From positions 1 to 64,000 of the forward strand of contig JAYNQW010000016.1 in assembly GCA_038114465.1 (NCBI GenBank): DNA of 64,000 bases. The letters are read 5' to 3'. Of this stretch, positions 8,586 to 16,580 are shown piece by piece (the stretch's first letter is position 1; every line of letters starts with the position of its first letter). The position numbers and the translations under genes are program-made. The stretch is from CALINB01 sp938045325. Its GTDB lineage: Bacteria; Pseudomonadota; Alphaproteobacteria; Rhodospirillales; CALINB01. The notes beneath the pieces are model-generated. The model was not told where the DNA came from. It was given only the letters and a program-made list of their open reading frames with translations, and made no database searches.

Positions 8586-10085
8586 TTAATCGTCAATGAC
8601 ATAGGTTTTCTTCTTGGTGAAGACCAGCCGGTAGAACTGCATGGCAAAGGTGCCGATACCGCAAATGAGTAGTCCCGCGGCGATCGGCCGGCCGATCCAA
8701 TTCATGATGTCGTAATGCATCATTTGGCTGGCCTGGGCGAAGTTCTGTTCGCCGATCTTGCCAAGGATCAAGCCCAGCACGATACCGGCGACGGAGTAAC
8801 CGGAGCGGCGTAGGAAGAATCCGAGGATACCGGCCGCGAACATTACGAAAATATCCATGGTCAAGCTGCGGATTGCATACGAGCCGATGGTCGCCAGCAG
8901 CATGATGGCCGGTGCCAGGAAATGGAACGGAATGCGCAGCAAATGCACAACCGTTTTTGTTTGCAGCCAGCCCAAGACGAAAATCGAAATATTGGCGAAG
9001 AACATGGCGGCGAATACGACCCAAACCAGTTTCGAGCTGTTTTGAAAAACAAGCGGACCCGGTTCCATGTTGTGCATTTGAAACACGCCGATCATCATCG
9101 CCGTCAGCGCACCACCAGGTAAGCCAAGCGCCAGTAGGGGGATCATGGCAGCTCCCGTCGCGGCGTTGTTGGATGTTTCCGAGGAAACCACGCCTTCGAG
9201 TTGACCTTTGCCGAACTCTTCAGGTTTTTTCGACCAGCGGACCGCTTCGCTGTAACCCATAAAGGCGGCTAATGTTGCGCCAATGCCGGGCAGAATGCCG
9301 GCAAAGAAGCCGATGACGACGGATCGGGCGACGGCGATTTTCAATTTCCAAAATTCAAGGAAGCTTGGAAAATCCAGATTAACTTTTGGCGCTTTATATG
9401 CACCTGTTGCACGTTTTTCCGCCTGAAGCAGCACTTCGGAAATGGCAAAGATGCCGAGAATAACCGGAATAAAGTGAATGCCCGCCAGCAAATACGTAAT
9501 GCTAAACGTATACCGCTCGATACCCGCAACCGGATCAAGACCGACAAGTGCGATCGAGAGACCTAGGCCGACTGAAAGCCAGCCTTTCCAAATGGTGGCG
9601 GAACCAACGGATGCGGCAACAGCGATACCAAAGAACACGAGCGCAAAAATCTCGGGCGGACCGAATGCCGAGATCGCCCAGTTCGCGAGAAGCGGTGTCG
9701 CCGACATCATCAATAGGGCCGAACATGTTCCGCCGAACGCAGAGCACAAGACGGCAGCACCAACGGCTTTACCGGCCATGCCTTTTTGCGTCATGGGGTA
9801 ACCGTCAAACGCGGTTGGGGCGTTTTCCGGCGCGCCGGGGATATTGAAGAGAATGGCCGTGATGGCGCCCCCAAACACGCCGGAGCAATAAATGACCGAA
9901 TACAGCATGATGGCGTCGGTCGGCGTCATGGAGCCGGTAAACGGCAAAATGATCGCGCCGAGGGTCAACATGCTGACGCCGGGGATGGCACCGAAGAACA
10001 TGCCGCCCAACAGGCCACCAATGAAAATCATGATGCTGGTAAAGTCGCTGAAGAGGGTGAGGGTGCCTTGAATGAAATTTTCCAT
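8586..10085 (-). CDS. Tripartite tricarboxylate transporter large permease, TctA family
   Basis: Product of 499 residues with about 12 hydrophobic segments. Typical TctA stretches are seen: FFGAIPGVSMLTLGAI near residue 31 and GILPGIGATLAAFMGY near residue 259, plus the SSETSNNAATGAAMIPLLALGLPG block. It forms the large membrane subunit of a TTT uptake system and works with the TctB- and TctC-like proteins encoded just upstream. The ATG lies 9 bases after the TctB stop. TTT systems have been linked to sulfolactate uptake in other bacteria, which fits the locus, though the solute cannot be read from the permease. Confidence 0.9.
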   Translation of the reverse strand: MENFIQGTLTLFSDFTSIMIFIGGLLGGMFFGAIPGVSMLTLGAIILPFTGSMTPTDAIMLYSVIYCSGVFGGAITAILFNIPGAPENAPTAFDGYPMTQKGMAGKAVGAAVLCSAFGGTCSALLMMSATPLLANWAISAFGPPEIFALVFFGIAVAASVGSATIWKGWLSVGLGLSIALVGLDPVAGIERYTFSITYLLAGIHFIPVILGIFAISEVLLQAEKRATGAYKAPKVNLDFPSFLEFWKLKIAVARSVVIGFFAGILPGIGATLAAFMGYSEAVRWSKKPEEFGKGQLEGVVSSETSNNAATGAAMIPLLALGLPGGALTAMMIGVFQMHNMEPGPLVFQNSSKLVWVVFAAMFFANISIFVLGWLQTKTVVHLLRIPFHFLAPAIMLLATIGSYAIRSLTMDIFVMFAAGILGFFLRRSGYSVAGIVLGLILGKIGEQNFAQASQMMHYDIMNWIGRPIAAGLLICGIGTFAMQFYRLVFTKKKTYVIDD

Positions 10086-10094
10086 GATCCGCCC

Positions 10095-10622
10095 CTATTG
10101 CAATATTTCGACGACCCAGGTGCCGAACCCGTAGAACCCCGGCAGGTTCCCGGTCGGCAGGCCGACATAAAGAAATTTGGTGAAGAGGATGCTGAGGAAA
10201 AGATAAATCCCGATGGGAACACCAATCAAAAAGCCTAAACGGCGCTCGCCAGTTAAATAAAGATAAGCCATCAAGAAAAAGGGTGTCGTGAAATAAAAGC
10301 CCAGAGATTCCACGGTCAAGGCATAAACGAGCGGGACACCGAGCATCAGCCACATGTTTATGCCAAGCGGTTCGTGTGTTTCTTCGGAAACGACATCCGT
10401 GGCGCTTTTTTCGTCGGGGTCTTCCGCTTTAAAGAGGCTTTGAAGCAGTTGGCCGAGTGCTGCAAAGAAAACAACGGCAATGATGATGCGGGGCCAGCCG
10501 GCTGCGCCAAATTTGTACATATTGACTTCCCGGTCAAAGCCGAAGGTCAACGCAAAGGCGCTTATTGTAAAAAACATCCAAAAACCAAATTCAATCCATT
10601 GGTTTCGAGGTAATTTACGCAT
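10095..10622 (-). CDS. Tripartite tricarboxylate transporter small permease, TctB family
   Basis: A 175-residue membrane protein with four predicted hydrophobic segments, the usual TctB layout. I chose the ATG giving MRKLPRNQW because GGGGAG stands 8 bases upstream; a longer frame beginning at 10655 lacks such a site. It has a charged loop (KAEDPDEKSATDVVSEETHEP) between helices 2 and 3. It lies between tctC-like and tctA-like genes in the common C-B-A order. Confidence 0.85.
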   Translation of the reverse strand: MRKLPRNQWIEFGFWMFFTISAFALTFGFDREVNMYKFGAAGWPRIIIAVVFFAALGQLLQSLFKAEDPDEKSATDVVSEETHEPLGINMWLMLGVPLVYALTVESLGFYFTTPFFLMAYLYLTGERRLGFLIGVPIGIYLFLSILFTKFLYVGLPTGNLPGFYGFGTWVVEILQ

Positions 10623-10715
10623 TGGCGAACTCCCCATTTTAGTCCCTGTGAGCAAACTCCGGCGGAGATCAATCCGCCGGAGTTCGTCATGCCTTCTTTG
10701 ACATGAATCGTGAAG

Positions 10716-11705
10716 TTACTTCTTCATCAAACCCATGGCTTTGTAGACGTTTTTGTAAATATCAATCGTCTCGTTGATCAGCTTCTTGGCACCTTTAGTG
10801 TCCCGATAGCTGGGAATGAGATTCATGTATTTTTTCTCGTTAAACGCCTGATAGCTTTTGGTGTTAAAGCCTTTGGTGAAAGCTTGTTGCAGCCATTTCA
10901 AGCGGCTCTTCTTCACACCTTTTTTGACGTAGAAACCGCGATACCGCATCAGCGGCGTGAACTTCAGTCCAACGTCCTTCATAGACGGGACTTTGGCAAA
11001 CGCAGCCGGGCGGTCGTGCAACAAAGTGAGGATCGGCTTGAAGTCACCGGAATCCAAGAAACCGCGAACATCGCCGGGTTGCTCAAACAAGGCATCGACT
11101 TGGCCACCTTTAAGGGCGCCGTAGCGGGGTCCGCCCTTATCGAAGCTAATTTGCTGCATTTTAATGCCGAAATGCTTGTTCACTTTGCCGAGGTTGACCC
11201 GTTCCATCGAGCCTTCACGGGACACATTGGCGATGGTTGTTTTGCCCTTCATTTTTTTCGCAAACTTCACGAAGGAAGCCCAATCCGTGTAGCGTTTTTC
11301 ATTAGCCCGGATGTAGATTTGGCTGAACGTAATTTGCGAGATTACAAGCGGAATCAGGTCTTTTGCTGGATGAACTTTGGATTGCCCGGAAGCGTAAGCG
11401 GAAGCCGCATCATCGATGTGCTCAAGGATGTTGTAACCATCGGCCGGCAAAGCCATGTAGGATTTCAAGCCGACCAGTCCGGAACCACCGGGTTTGTAAA
11501 CGAGTTTAATGGAAACTTTAGTCGCCTCTTCAACTCCTTGTGCCATGGCGCGCGCAACTTGTCCGGATCCGCCACCGGGGCCGTATGGAACGACCATCGT
11601 TAACGGGCGTTTCGGAAATTTGTCGGCTGCAATTGCCGGAGCGGCCAGGCCCATGCCCAGCACGACGCCAAGGGCGATGCCCCCAGCTTTAAAGTATTTA
11701 GTCAT
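10716..11705 (-). CDS. Tripartite tricarboxylate transporter solute-binding protein, TctC/Bug family
   Basis: Product of 329 residues. The N terminus is a clear Sec signal peptide (basic start, hydrophobic core, cleavage near APAIAA-D at about residue 27). After it comes FPKRPLTMVVPYGPGGGSG, the hallmark of Bug/TctC periplasmic binding proteins, in which the glycine-rich loop contacts a carboxylate of the ligand. The ATG follows GGGAGG. It is the first gene of the leftward operon and is transcribed away from suyA across about 290 bases. It presumably fixes substrate specificity for the locus, for example sulfolactate, sulfoacetate or sulfopropionate. Several aromatic and charged residues typical of citrate binders cannot be judged by eye. 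Confidence 0.9.
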   Translation of the reverse strand: MTKYFKAGGIALGVVLGMGLAAPAIAADKFPKRPLTMVVPYGPGGGSGQVARAMAQGVEEATKVSIKLVYKPGGSGLVGLKSYMALPADGYNILEHIDDAASAYASGQSKVHPAKDLIPLVISQITFSQIYIRANEKRYTDWASFVKFAKKMKGKTTIANVSREGSMERVNLGKVNKHFGIKMQQISFDKGGPRYGALKGGQVDALFEQPGDVRGFLDSGDFKPILTLLHDRPAAFAKVPSMKDVGLKFTPLMRYRGFYVKKGVKKSRLKWLQQAFTKGFNTKSYQAFNEKKYMNLIPSYRDTKGAKKLINETIDIYKNVYKAMGLMKK

Positions 11706-11998
11706 GGTGTCCTCCCAAAAGTAAGTATCAGTATTTTAAAGTAATTTCTGTGCTCAAATAATAGATCAGTTTTTTGCCAGACTTTCAATAGCTTGTATGT
11801 GGTATACTTGCGAATATGCAAAGCCGCCTTAATATTGCGGTAAACCACATCACAACCTCCGGTTGGCTGAGAGCCATCAGGTAAGATTTTTATCTAAATG
11901 TCCTTGAGGGGGCGACTTGACAGGCCTTGGTCCCGGGCCTAGCTTTGCGCCACTTTTGAGTTTTCTAATATATATTTTCCGAACCAGAGGAGGATTCG
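11706..11998. promoter_or_regulatory. Divergent control region between tctC-like and suyA
   Basis: This 293-base gene-free region must hold the promoters of both halves of the sulfonate locus. Visible elements are an interrupted palindrome TTGC-N6-GCAA at 11808-11821, a short hairpin TGGCT-GAG-AGCCA around 11864-11876, and the suyA promoter candidate listed separately. No regulator gene lies inside the locus, so the acting factor is unknown. Assignment of the dyad as an operator is inference. Confidence 0.45.
11917..11945 (+). promoter_or_regulatory. Candidate sigma-70-type promoter of the suyA operon
   Basis: TTGACA at 11917-11922 is a perfect -35 hexamer; 17 bases later stands TAGCTT as a weak -10. 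A GC-rich imperfect inverted repeat (AGGCC...GGGCCT) fills the spacer, a likely place for a regulator to bind. The predicted leader is about 47 bases. Confidence 0.45.
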
Positions 11999-12286
11999 TT
12001 GCCAGCACCGGATTTCATTGTTCACGACGCTATCGATAATGTTGGCGTTGTTGTGGTTGAAGATGCCAAAAAGGGCAAAACCCTGACAGGCTGGGTTATG
12101 GAAGGGAACAAAACGATCAAGGTTAAAGCCCTTGCCAATGTTCCCCTTGGCCACAAGGTCGCGCTCACCAATCTAAAAAAAGGCGATACGATTATTAAGT
12201 ATGGTAACGATATTGGCCGCATGATTAAAGCCGCTAAACTTGGTGATCATGTGCATACCCAAAATCTTAAGACGAAAAGGTGGTAG
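11999..12286 (+). CDS. suyA: (R)-sulfolactate sulfo-lyase alpha subunit
   Basis: Product of 95 residues, the usual size of SuyA, a stand-alone SAF/UxaA N-terminal-like domain. Diagnostic stretches are FIVHDAxDNVGVVVVE at residues 5-20 and the C-terminal HTQNLKTKRW. With SuyB it removes sulfite from (R)-3-sulfolactate to give pyruvate, in the cytoplasm. The start is TTG, supported by AGAGGAGG 5 bases upstream. It ends 2 bases before the suyB start. An altronate/galactarate dehydratase small subunit is the main alternative, but the paired sequences fit SuyAB much better. Confidence 0.9.
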   Translation: MPAPDFIVHDAIDNVGVVVVEDAKKGKTLTGWVMEGNKTIKVKALANVPLGHKVALTNLKKGDTIIKYGNDIGRMIKAAKLGDHVHTQNLKTKRW

Positions 12287-12288
12287 AG

Positions 12289-13530
12289 ATGGCTAAGAAA
12301 GCAAAGAAGAAAACCACAAAGAAAAAAGCGGCTAAAGGTAAGGCCATCCGTAAGGACAAGCTGTTCAAAGCCGACTCATTTTTCGGTTATCGCCGTGAAA
12401 ATAAACGTGTCGGCATTCGTAACCACGTTGCTATTTTGCCGTTGGACGATTTATCCAATGCAGCCTGCCAGGCAGTTGAGAACAATATTAAGGGGACGCT
12501 TGCGCTTCCTCACCATTACGGCCGGCTGCAATTCGGTGAAGACCTTGAATTGCATTTCCGTACGCTGATTGGCACCGGTTGCAATCCCAATGTGGCCGCA
12601 TGTGTCGTGATCGGTATTGAGCCGCAATGGACCAAGCGCGTCGTCGACGGTATCGCCAAGACCGGTAAGCCGGTCATTGGTTTCGCCATTGAGCGCCACG
12701 GTGATATCGATACCATTAAGCGCGCCTCTTATGCTGCTAAAGAATATGTCCATTGGGCCAGTGAACTGTCGCGTGAAGAAGTGGGCTTCGATGAATTGTG
12801 GGTTTCCACTAAATGCGGTGAATCCGATACCACATCCGGTCTTGGCTCGAACCCGTCGGTTGGTAACTTTATCGATAAAGTCGATCCGCTCGGCACTTGG
12901 ACCTGTTTTGGTGAGACATCCGAAATCACCGGCGCCGAAGAAATTTGCGCAACGCGTGCTGCGACACCGGCCGCTAAAAAGAAGTTCATGAAAACTTGGA
13001 GTGCGTATAACGACTTTATCAATGAGAACAAAACCAATGATCTCAGCGATAGTCAGCCGACCAAGGGGAACATCGAAGGCGGTCTCTCGACGATTGAAGA
13101 GAAGGCGTTTGGTAACCTGCAAAAAATCGGTAAGAAGACGAAGTTCATTGACGTTCTTGAGCCCGCCGAGGCCCCGAAAAAAGGCCCTGGGCTTTACTTC
13201 ATGGATACGTCTTCCGCTGCGGCTGAATGCGTTACGCTTCAATGTGCCGCCGGCTTCGTCGTTCACTTGTTCCCGACGGGACAAGGCAACGTGATCGGCA
13301 ACCCAATTGAGCCGGTGATTAAGTTGACGGCCAATCCGATGACGGCCCGGACGATGCACGAACATGTCGATGTCGACGTTTCGGGTATCCTGCGCCGTGA
13401 AATGGATTTCGATAAAGCCGGTGACTTGCTCATTGATATGGTGGTCCGGACCTGTAACGGCCGGCTCACCGCTGCGGAAGCGCTCGGTCATAAAGAATTC
13501 GTGATGACCAAGCTGTATCGCAGCGCCTAA
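12289..13530 (+). CDS. suyB: (R)-sulfolactate sulfo-lyase beta subunit
   Basis: Product of 413 residues. The core starts with FFGYRRENKRVGIRNHVAILP near residue 32 and continues with YGRLQFGEDLELHFRTLIGTG, KCGESDTTSGLG, SDSQPTKGNIEGG and FPTGQGNVIGNP, the UxaA C-terminal/SuyB signature. It is the catalytic subunit that releases sulfite from sulfolactate. The ATG giving MAKKAKK follows AAAAGG at 8 bases. An extra N-terminal tail of about 28 residues is extremely lysine-rich and is not usual for SuyB. Sulfite release explains the exporters at the end of the operon. Confidence 0.92.
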   Translation: MAKKAKKKTTKKKAAKGKAIRKDKLFKADSFFGYRRENKRVGIRNHVAILPLDDLSNAACQAVENNIKGTLALPHHYGRLQFGEDLELHFRTLIGTGCNPNVAACVVIGIEPQWTKRVVDGIAKTGKPVIGFAIERHGDIDTIKRASYAAKEYVHWASELSREEVGFDELWVSTKCGESDTTSGLGSNPSVGNFIDKVDPLGTWTCFGETSEITGAEEICATRAATPAAKKKFMKTWSAYNDFINENKTNDLSDSQPTKGNIEGGLSTIEEKAFGNLQKIGKKTKFIDVLEPAEAPKKGPGLYFMDTSSAAAECVTLQCAAGFVVHLFPTGQGNVIGNPIEPVIKLTANPMTARTMHEHVDVDVSGILRREMDFDKAGDLLIDMVVRTCNGRLTAAEALGHKEFVMTKLYRSA

Positions 13531-13542
13531 TCACATTTCATG

Positions 13543-13568
13543 GGGAGCCCTCGGCAACGGGGGCGCCC
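13543..13568 (+). promoter_or_regulatory. Intra-operon hairpin between suyB and the sdhB-like gene
   Basis: Arms GGGAGCCCTC (13543-13552) and GGGGGCGCCC (13559-13568) pair over ten positions with one A-G mismatch and one G-T wobble around a 6-base loop; a T/A-rich run follows. It could be a partial terminator that lowers expression of the following genes, or a 3' stabiliser that raises suyAB transcript levels. There is no other promoter-like break, so read-through is expected. Confidence 0.5.
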
Positions 13569-13597
13569 TTAATATTTTGTTTTGAAAAGTGTGGTCC

Positions 13598-14326
13598 ATG
13601 TCCGGATCCAATACTGGCACGCTCGAAGTTTCCGTATGGCGTGGCGGCGAAAACGGCCGCTATGAAACCTATACGGTGCCGGCGCGTGACAGCCAAACTA
13701 TCCTCGATATCGTTACGTATATCCAGCGTCACATCGACCCGACGTTAAGTTACCGGTTTGCTTGCCGGGTCGGTATGTGCGGCTCATGCGCTATGACGGT
13801 GAACGGCAAGCCGCGCTGGACGTGCCGCAGTCATGCGCGTGTTGTTGCCGAGAATGGTAAGCTTAAAATTGCGCCCTTGCGGAATTTTAAGGTGGTCAAA
13901 GATCTGGCCGTCGATATGGAGGCGTTTTTCGAGAAGTGGCGCCGCGCCGAAGGCTCGTTTCAGGGAACACAAACCCGGCATGACGAATTTGCCGTCGTGC
14001 AGCCGAACTCAAAGCAACGCAAGCATGCCGATGCCGGTATCGAATGTATTAACTGCGGCGTCTGTTACGCGGCCTGCGATGTCGTTGCTTGGAATAAAGA
14101 TTATCTTGGGCCAGCAGCACTAAACCGTGCCTGGACACTCGTCAACGATGAGCGGGACAATAAAGATATGACGCGTTTGGCAGCGGTGGCGGGGGATGCA
14201 GGGTGTCATGCCTGCCACTCCCACCAAAGTTGCGTCGAGCATTGTCCGAAATTTCTCAATCCCACGGCATCGATCGCCGGGCTGAAACGCGCAGCGGCGG
14301 CGGCGGCCCTTAAAGGTGAGATATGA
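13598..14326 (+). CDS. Succinate dehydrogenase/fumarate reductase iron-sulfur subunit-like protein
   Basis: Product of 242 residues (ATG at 13598; an in-frame GTG at 13589 is possible). The [2Fe-2S] site CRVGMCGSC near residues 63-71, with a further Cys in RWTCRS, the [4Fe-4S] motif CINCGVCYAAC near residue 147, and the third cluster CHACHSHQSCVEHCP near residue 203 are all present, so all three clusters of SdhB/FrdB can form. It carries electrons between the flavoprotein (16581-18305) and the membrane quinone pool. It overlaps the next gene by 4 bases. Its place inside a suyAB-slcC-comC operon suggests a sulfonated substrate rather than housekeeping succinate. Confidence 0.85.
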   Translation: MSGSNTGTLEVSVWRGGENGRYETYTVPARDSQTILDIVTYIQRHIDPTLSYRFACRVGMCGSCAMTVNGKPRWTCRSHARVVAENGKLKIAPLRNFKVVKDLAVDMEAFFEKWRRAEGSFQGTQTRHDEFAVVQPNSKQRKHADAGIECINCGVCYAACDVVAWNKDYLGPAALNRAWTLVNDERDNKDMTRLAAVAGDAGCHACHSHQSCVEHCPKFLNPTASIAGLKRAAAAAALKGEI

Positions 14327-14670
14327 GCGCACGGTTCGAAACCTACTTGTGGCTGGCGCAACGCATTACGGCGGCGATCTTAGCCGTGGCAGTCATCGTA
14401 CACATTGTCACTATCGTTATGGCCATGGAGGGCGGCTTGAGCGCGCGGGAAATTATCGGGCGCGTGCAGGGCAATATGGCGTGGCTGGTTTTTTATCTGA
14501 CGTTCGTGGTTTCGGTGGCCATTCATGCGCCAATCGGCTTGCGGACTATTTTGCGTGAAATCACATCGTTAAGCTTGCCGGCTATTAATGCGCTGGTCAT
14601 CTTGCTGGCCTTGTTCCTTGGCATTGCCGGTTTTCGTGCGATCTTCGGCCTCTACGGATTTGCAGGGTAG
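14323..14670 (+). CDS. Succinate dehydrogenase/fumarate reductase membrane anchor-like subunit 1
   Basis: Product of 115 residues with three hydrophobic helices (about residues 17-35, 51-69 and 85-105). WLAQRITAAIL near the N terminus resembles the heme/quinone-proximal HRxxG region of SDH anchors, with Gln in place of the first His, and a further His lies in VHIVTIV (a possible heme ligand). It is coupled to the sdhB-like gene (ATGA overlap) and ends 4 bases before the second anchor. It would dock the complex in the cytoplasmic membrane. Confidence 0.75.
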   Translation: MSARFETYLWLAQRITAAILAVAVIVHIVTIVMAMEGGLSAREIIGRVQGNMAWLVFYLTFVVSVAIHAPIGLRTILREITSLSLPAINALVILLALFLGIAGFRAIFGLYGFAG

Positions 14671-14674
14671 GGTC

Positions 14675-15043
14675 ATGGCAGACGTAAAATATTCCTCTTG
14701 GCCATTCGGTGCGGCACGAAGTCACCCCGTTTACTGGGCCTTCATCGTGCACCGGTTATCCGGCGTGTTGCTGGCATTGTTTTTACCAGTGCATTTTTGG
14801 ACTTTATCGTTGGCGATACAAGGCGAGGCGGCGCTTGATAGTTTTCTCGTCTGGTCCGAAGCACCTTGGGTTAAGGCCGGCGAAATCGGCCTCGTGATTT
14901 TGTTGGCGGCTCATATGATGGGCGGTGTGCGGCTTCTTGCCGTCGAATTTTTGCCGTGGCGAGATTGGCAGAAAACGCTGGTCGCATTGGTGTTTGGAAT
15001 CAGTCTGGCGGTCGGCCTCGCGATGCTGATGAACATGCTATAG
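14675..15043 (+). CDS. Succinate dehydrogenase/fumarate reductase membrane anchor-like subunit 2 (SdhC type)
   Basis: Product of 122 residues with three helices. HPVYWAFIVHRLSGVLLALFLPVHFW holds the HRxSG signature of SdhC cytochrome b subunits and possible heme-ligand histidines (VHFW and AAHMMGG). I use the ATG at 14675 (MADVKYSSW) just after the preceding stop with GGGTAGGG upstream; a longer frame would overlap the first anchor heavily. Two anchors plus SdhB- and SdhA-like proteins give a complete four-subunit quinone-linked complex. Confidence 0.8.
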   Translation: MADVKYSSWPFGAARSHPVYWAFIVHRLSGVLLALFLPVHFWTLSLAIQGEAALDSFLVWSEAPWVKAGEIGLVILLAAHMMGGVRLLAVEFLPWRDWQKTLVALVFGISLAVGLAMLMNML

Positions 15044-15089
15044 TCAAAAAACGTTATTTTCCGGGATTTGAGGATGCCAGGAGCAAACA

Positions 15090-15965
15090 ATGAAAGTCGA
15101 TCTTGAAGCGGTCGAAGAAGCCGCCAAAACAATCTATATCCGTGCGCTCAAAGTGCTGCCGAACGATATCAAGGAGGGCTTCAAACGCTTGGATGCCACC
15201 GAAACGGATGAGACGGGCAAGAGCGTATTGGCGACGATGATTCAAAACATCGATGTCGCAGAGGCAAACGAAAACCTGCTGTGCCAAGATACCGGCATGC
15301 CGATTTATAATGTCATCATCGGGCGAAATGTCGAAGTCGATGGCCAAGACATTAAAGATGCCATTGTGCGCGGCTGCACCCGGGCGACGCAAGAACATCC
15401 ATTACGGTCATCCGTGGTTCATCCGGTCACACGTGTGAACGAGCATACGTCGTGCGGGCGCAACGTGCCGGTGATTAATATCGATTTTTCAGATCGTAAT
15501 GAAGAGCTCCGCCTTGAAATGATCCCGAAAGGCAGTGGTTCGGAAAACGGATCGTTCCTGAAAATGTGTATTCCGGCCGAAGGCGTCGATGCGGTGAAGG
15601 CTTTTGTTATCGACCGGGTGATCGAAGCGGGCGGGCGCGTTTGTCCGCCGACAATCGTCGGTGTTGGTGTCGGTGGGACATCGGACCTTTGTATGCATCT
15701 CGCCAAGGTCGCGGCGACGCGACCGTTGGGTAGCCAATGCGAGGATGAAGAGGGCGCGAAGCTCGAAGCGGAACTCAGTAAAGCGGTCAACACACTCGGG
15801 ATCGGACCGCAAGGATTGGGCGGCGATTCAACGGCTTTTGCGGTTCATGTCGAAACCGCGGCTACCCACATCACCATGAACCCGGTGGCGGTCAACATTC
15901 AATGCCATTCGGCGCGGCGCGCCTCCGCGATATTTACGCCCAAAGGCGTCGAGTTAGGATTTTAA
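15090..15965 (+). CDS. Class I fumarase/tartrate dehydratase alpha subunit-like protein
   Basis: Product of 291 residues. CQDTGMPIYNVIIG near residue 65, EHTSCGRNVPV near residue 116 and GGTSDLCMHLAK near residue 195 supply the three cysteines for the [4Fe-4S] cluster of two-subunit class I hydro-lyases. These add water to, or remove it from, fumarate, mesaconate or tartrate. ATG after CCAGGAG. The beta subunit begins 2 bases after its stop. In this operon the natural reaction may be hydration of 3-sulfoacrylate, the sulfonate analogue of fumarate, to 3-sulfolactate; housekeeping fumarase is the alternative. Confidence 0.82.
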   Translation: MKVDLEAVEEAAKTIYIRALKVLPNDIKEGFKRLDATETDETGKSVLATMIQNIDVAEANENLLCQDTGMPIYNVIIGRNVEVDGQDIKDAIVRGCTRATQEHPLRSSVVHPVTRVNEHTSCGRNVPVINIDFSDRNEELRLEMIPKGSGSENGSFLKMCIPAEGVDAVKAFVIDRVIEAGGRVCPPTIVGVGVGGTSDLCMHLAKVAATRPLGSQCEDEEGAKLEAELSKAVNTLGIGPQGLGGDSTAFAVHVETAATHITMNPVAVNIQCHSARRASAIFTPKGVELGF

Positions 15966-15967
15966 CC

Positions 15968-16579
15968 ATGACTGCTATTCAACTTCCTTTGCCGTGTAGT
16001 GAAGACGATATTCGCAAGCTCAAAGCTGGCGATCATGTCATTTTGCAAAACACGCTGTTTGGTATTCGTGATGCGACCTACATCCACATGTTTGATAAAG
16101 GCCGGAAAACGCATTTTGATTTAAACGGCCATGCAGTTATTCACACGGCACCCAATGTTGAAAAAGTGCCGGTCTCAAATGAATACCCGGCCGGGTACCG
16201 TTCGATTTGCATCGGCACCACGACCTCGATGCGCATGGAACGTTTCACCCGCCCGCTTATGGAACAATACGGCGTGCGTATTACCATTGGAAAAGGCGGC
16301 CTCGGCGAGGAGTCACGCAAAGCGTTTCAGGACTTAGGTGGTGTGTATCTGGCGATTATCGGCGGGACGGCCGCCCTTGAAACGACCTGGATCACGGCTA
16401 TAGAAGAAGTCGACATGGATGATCTGAACCCGGAAAGCCTTTGGCGGTTTGCAATTAAAGACTTCGGGCCTTTGCTTGTCGCCATGGATTCGCACGGCAA
16501 CAGCGTTTATGACGCGGTGAAAAAGACTGCTGCCGACCGCCGGGCCGCCGCGTTGGCCTCCATCGGTGTGAAAGCTTGA
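15968..16579 (+). CDS. Class I fumarase/tartrate dehydratase beta subunit-like protein
   Basis: Product of 203 residues from the ATG at 15968 (MTAIQLPLP). LKAGDHVILQNTLFGIRDATY, TAPNVEKVP, GTTTSMRM, and IGKGGLGEESRKAF are typical of the FumA C-terminal/TtdB swivelling domain that closes on the substrate. It functions with the alpha subunit encoded just upstream. The stop is 1 base before the flavoprotein gene, a spacing that places the hydratase in the middle of an SDH-like gene set, an order unlike ordinary sdhCDAB operons. Confidence 0.85.
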   Translation: MTAIQLPLPCSEDDIRKLKAGDHVILQNTLFGIRDATYIHMFDKGRKTHFDLNGHAVIHTAPNVEKVPVSNEYPAGYRSICIGTTTSMRMERFTRPLMEQYGVRITIGKGGLGEESRKAFQDLGGVYLAIIGGTAALETTWITAIEEVDMDDLNPESLWRFAIKDFGPLLVAMDSHGNSVYDAVKKTAADRRAAALASIGVKA

Positions 16580-16580
16580 T

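Noticed and set aside
10710..11603. 297-codon open frame on the plus strand
   Set aside because: Antisense shadow of the tctC-like gene, which has a signal peptide, family motif and good ribosome site.
12451..13491. 346-codon open frame on the minus strand
   Set aside because: Antisense shadow of suyB; no ribosome site and no recognisable sequence.
11999..13530. Altronate or galactarate dehydratase (UxaA split in two)
   Set aside because: The separate small and large subunits match the SuyA/SuyB pattern, and the neighbours SlcC, ComC and sulfite exporters fit sulfolactate, not sugar acids.
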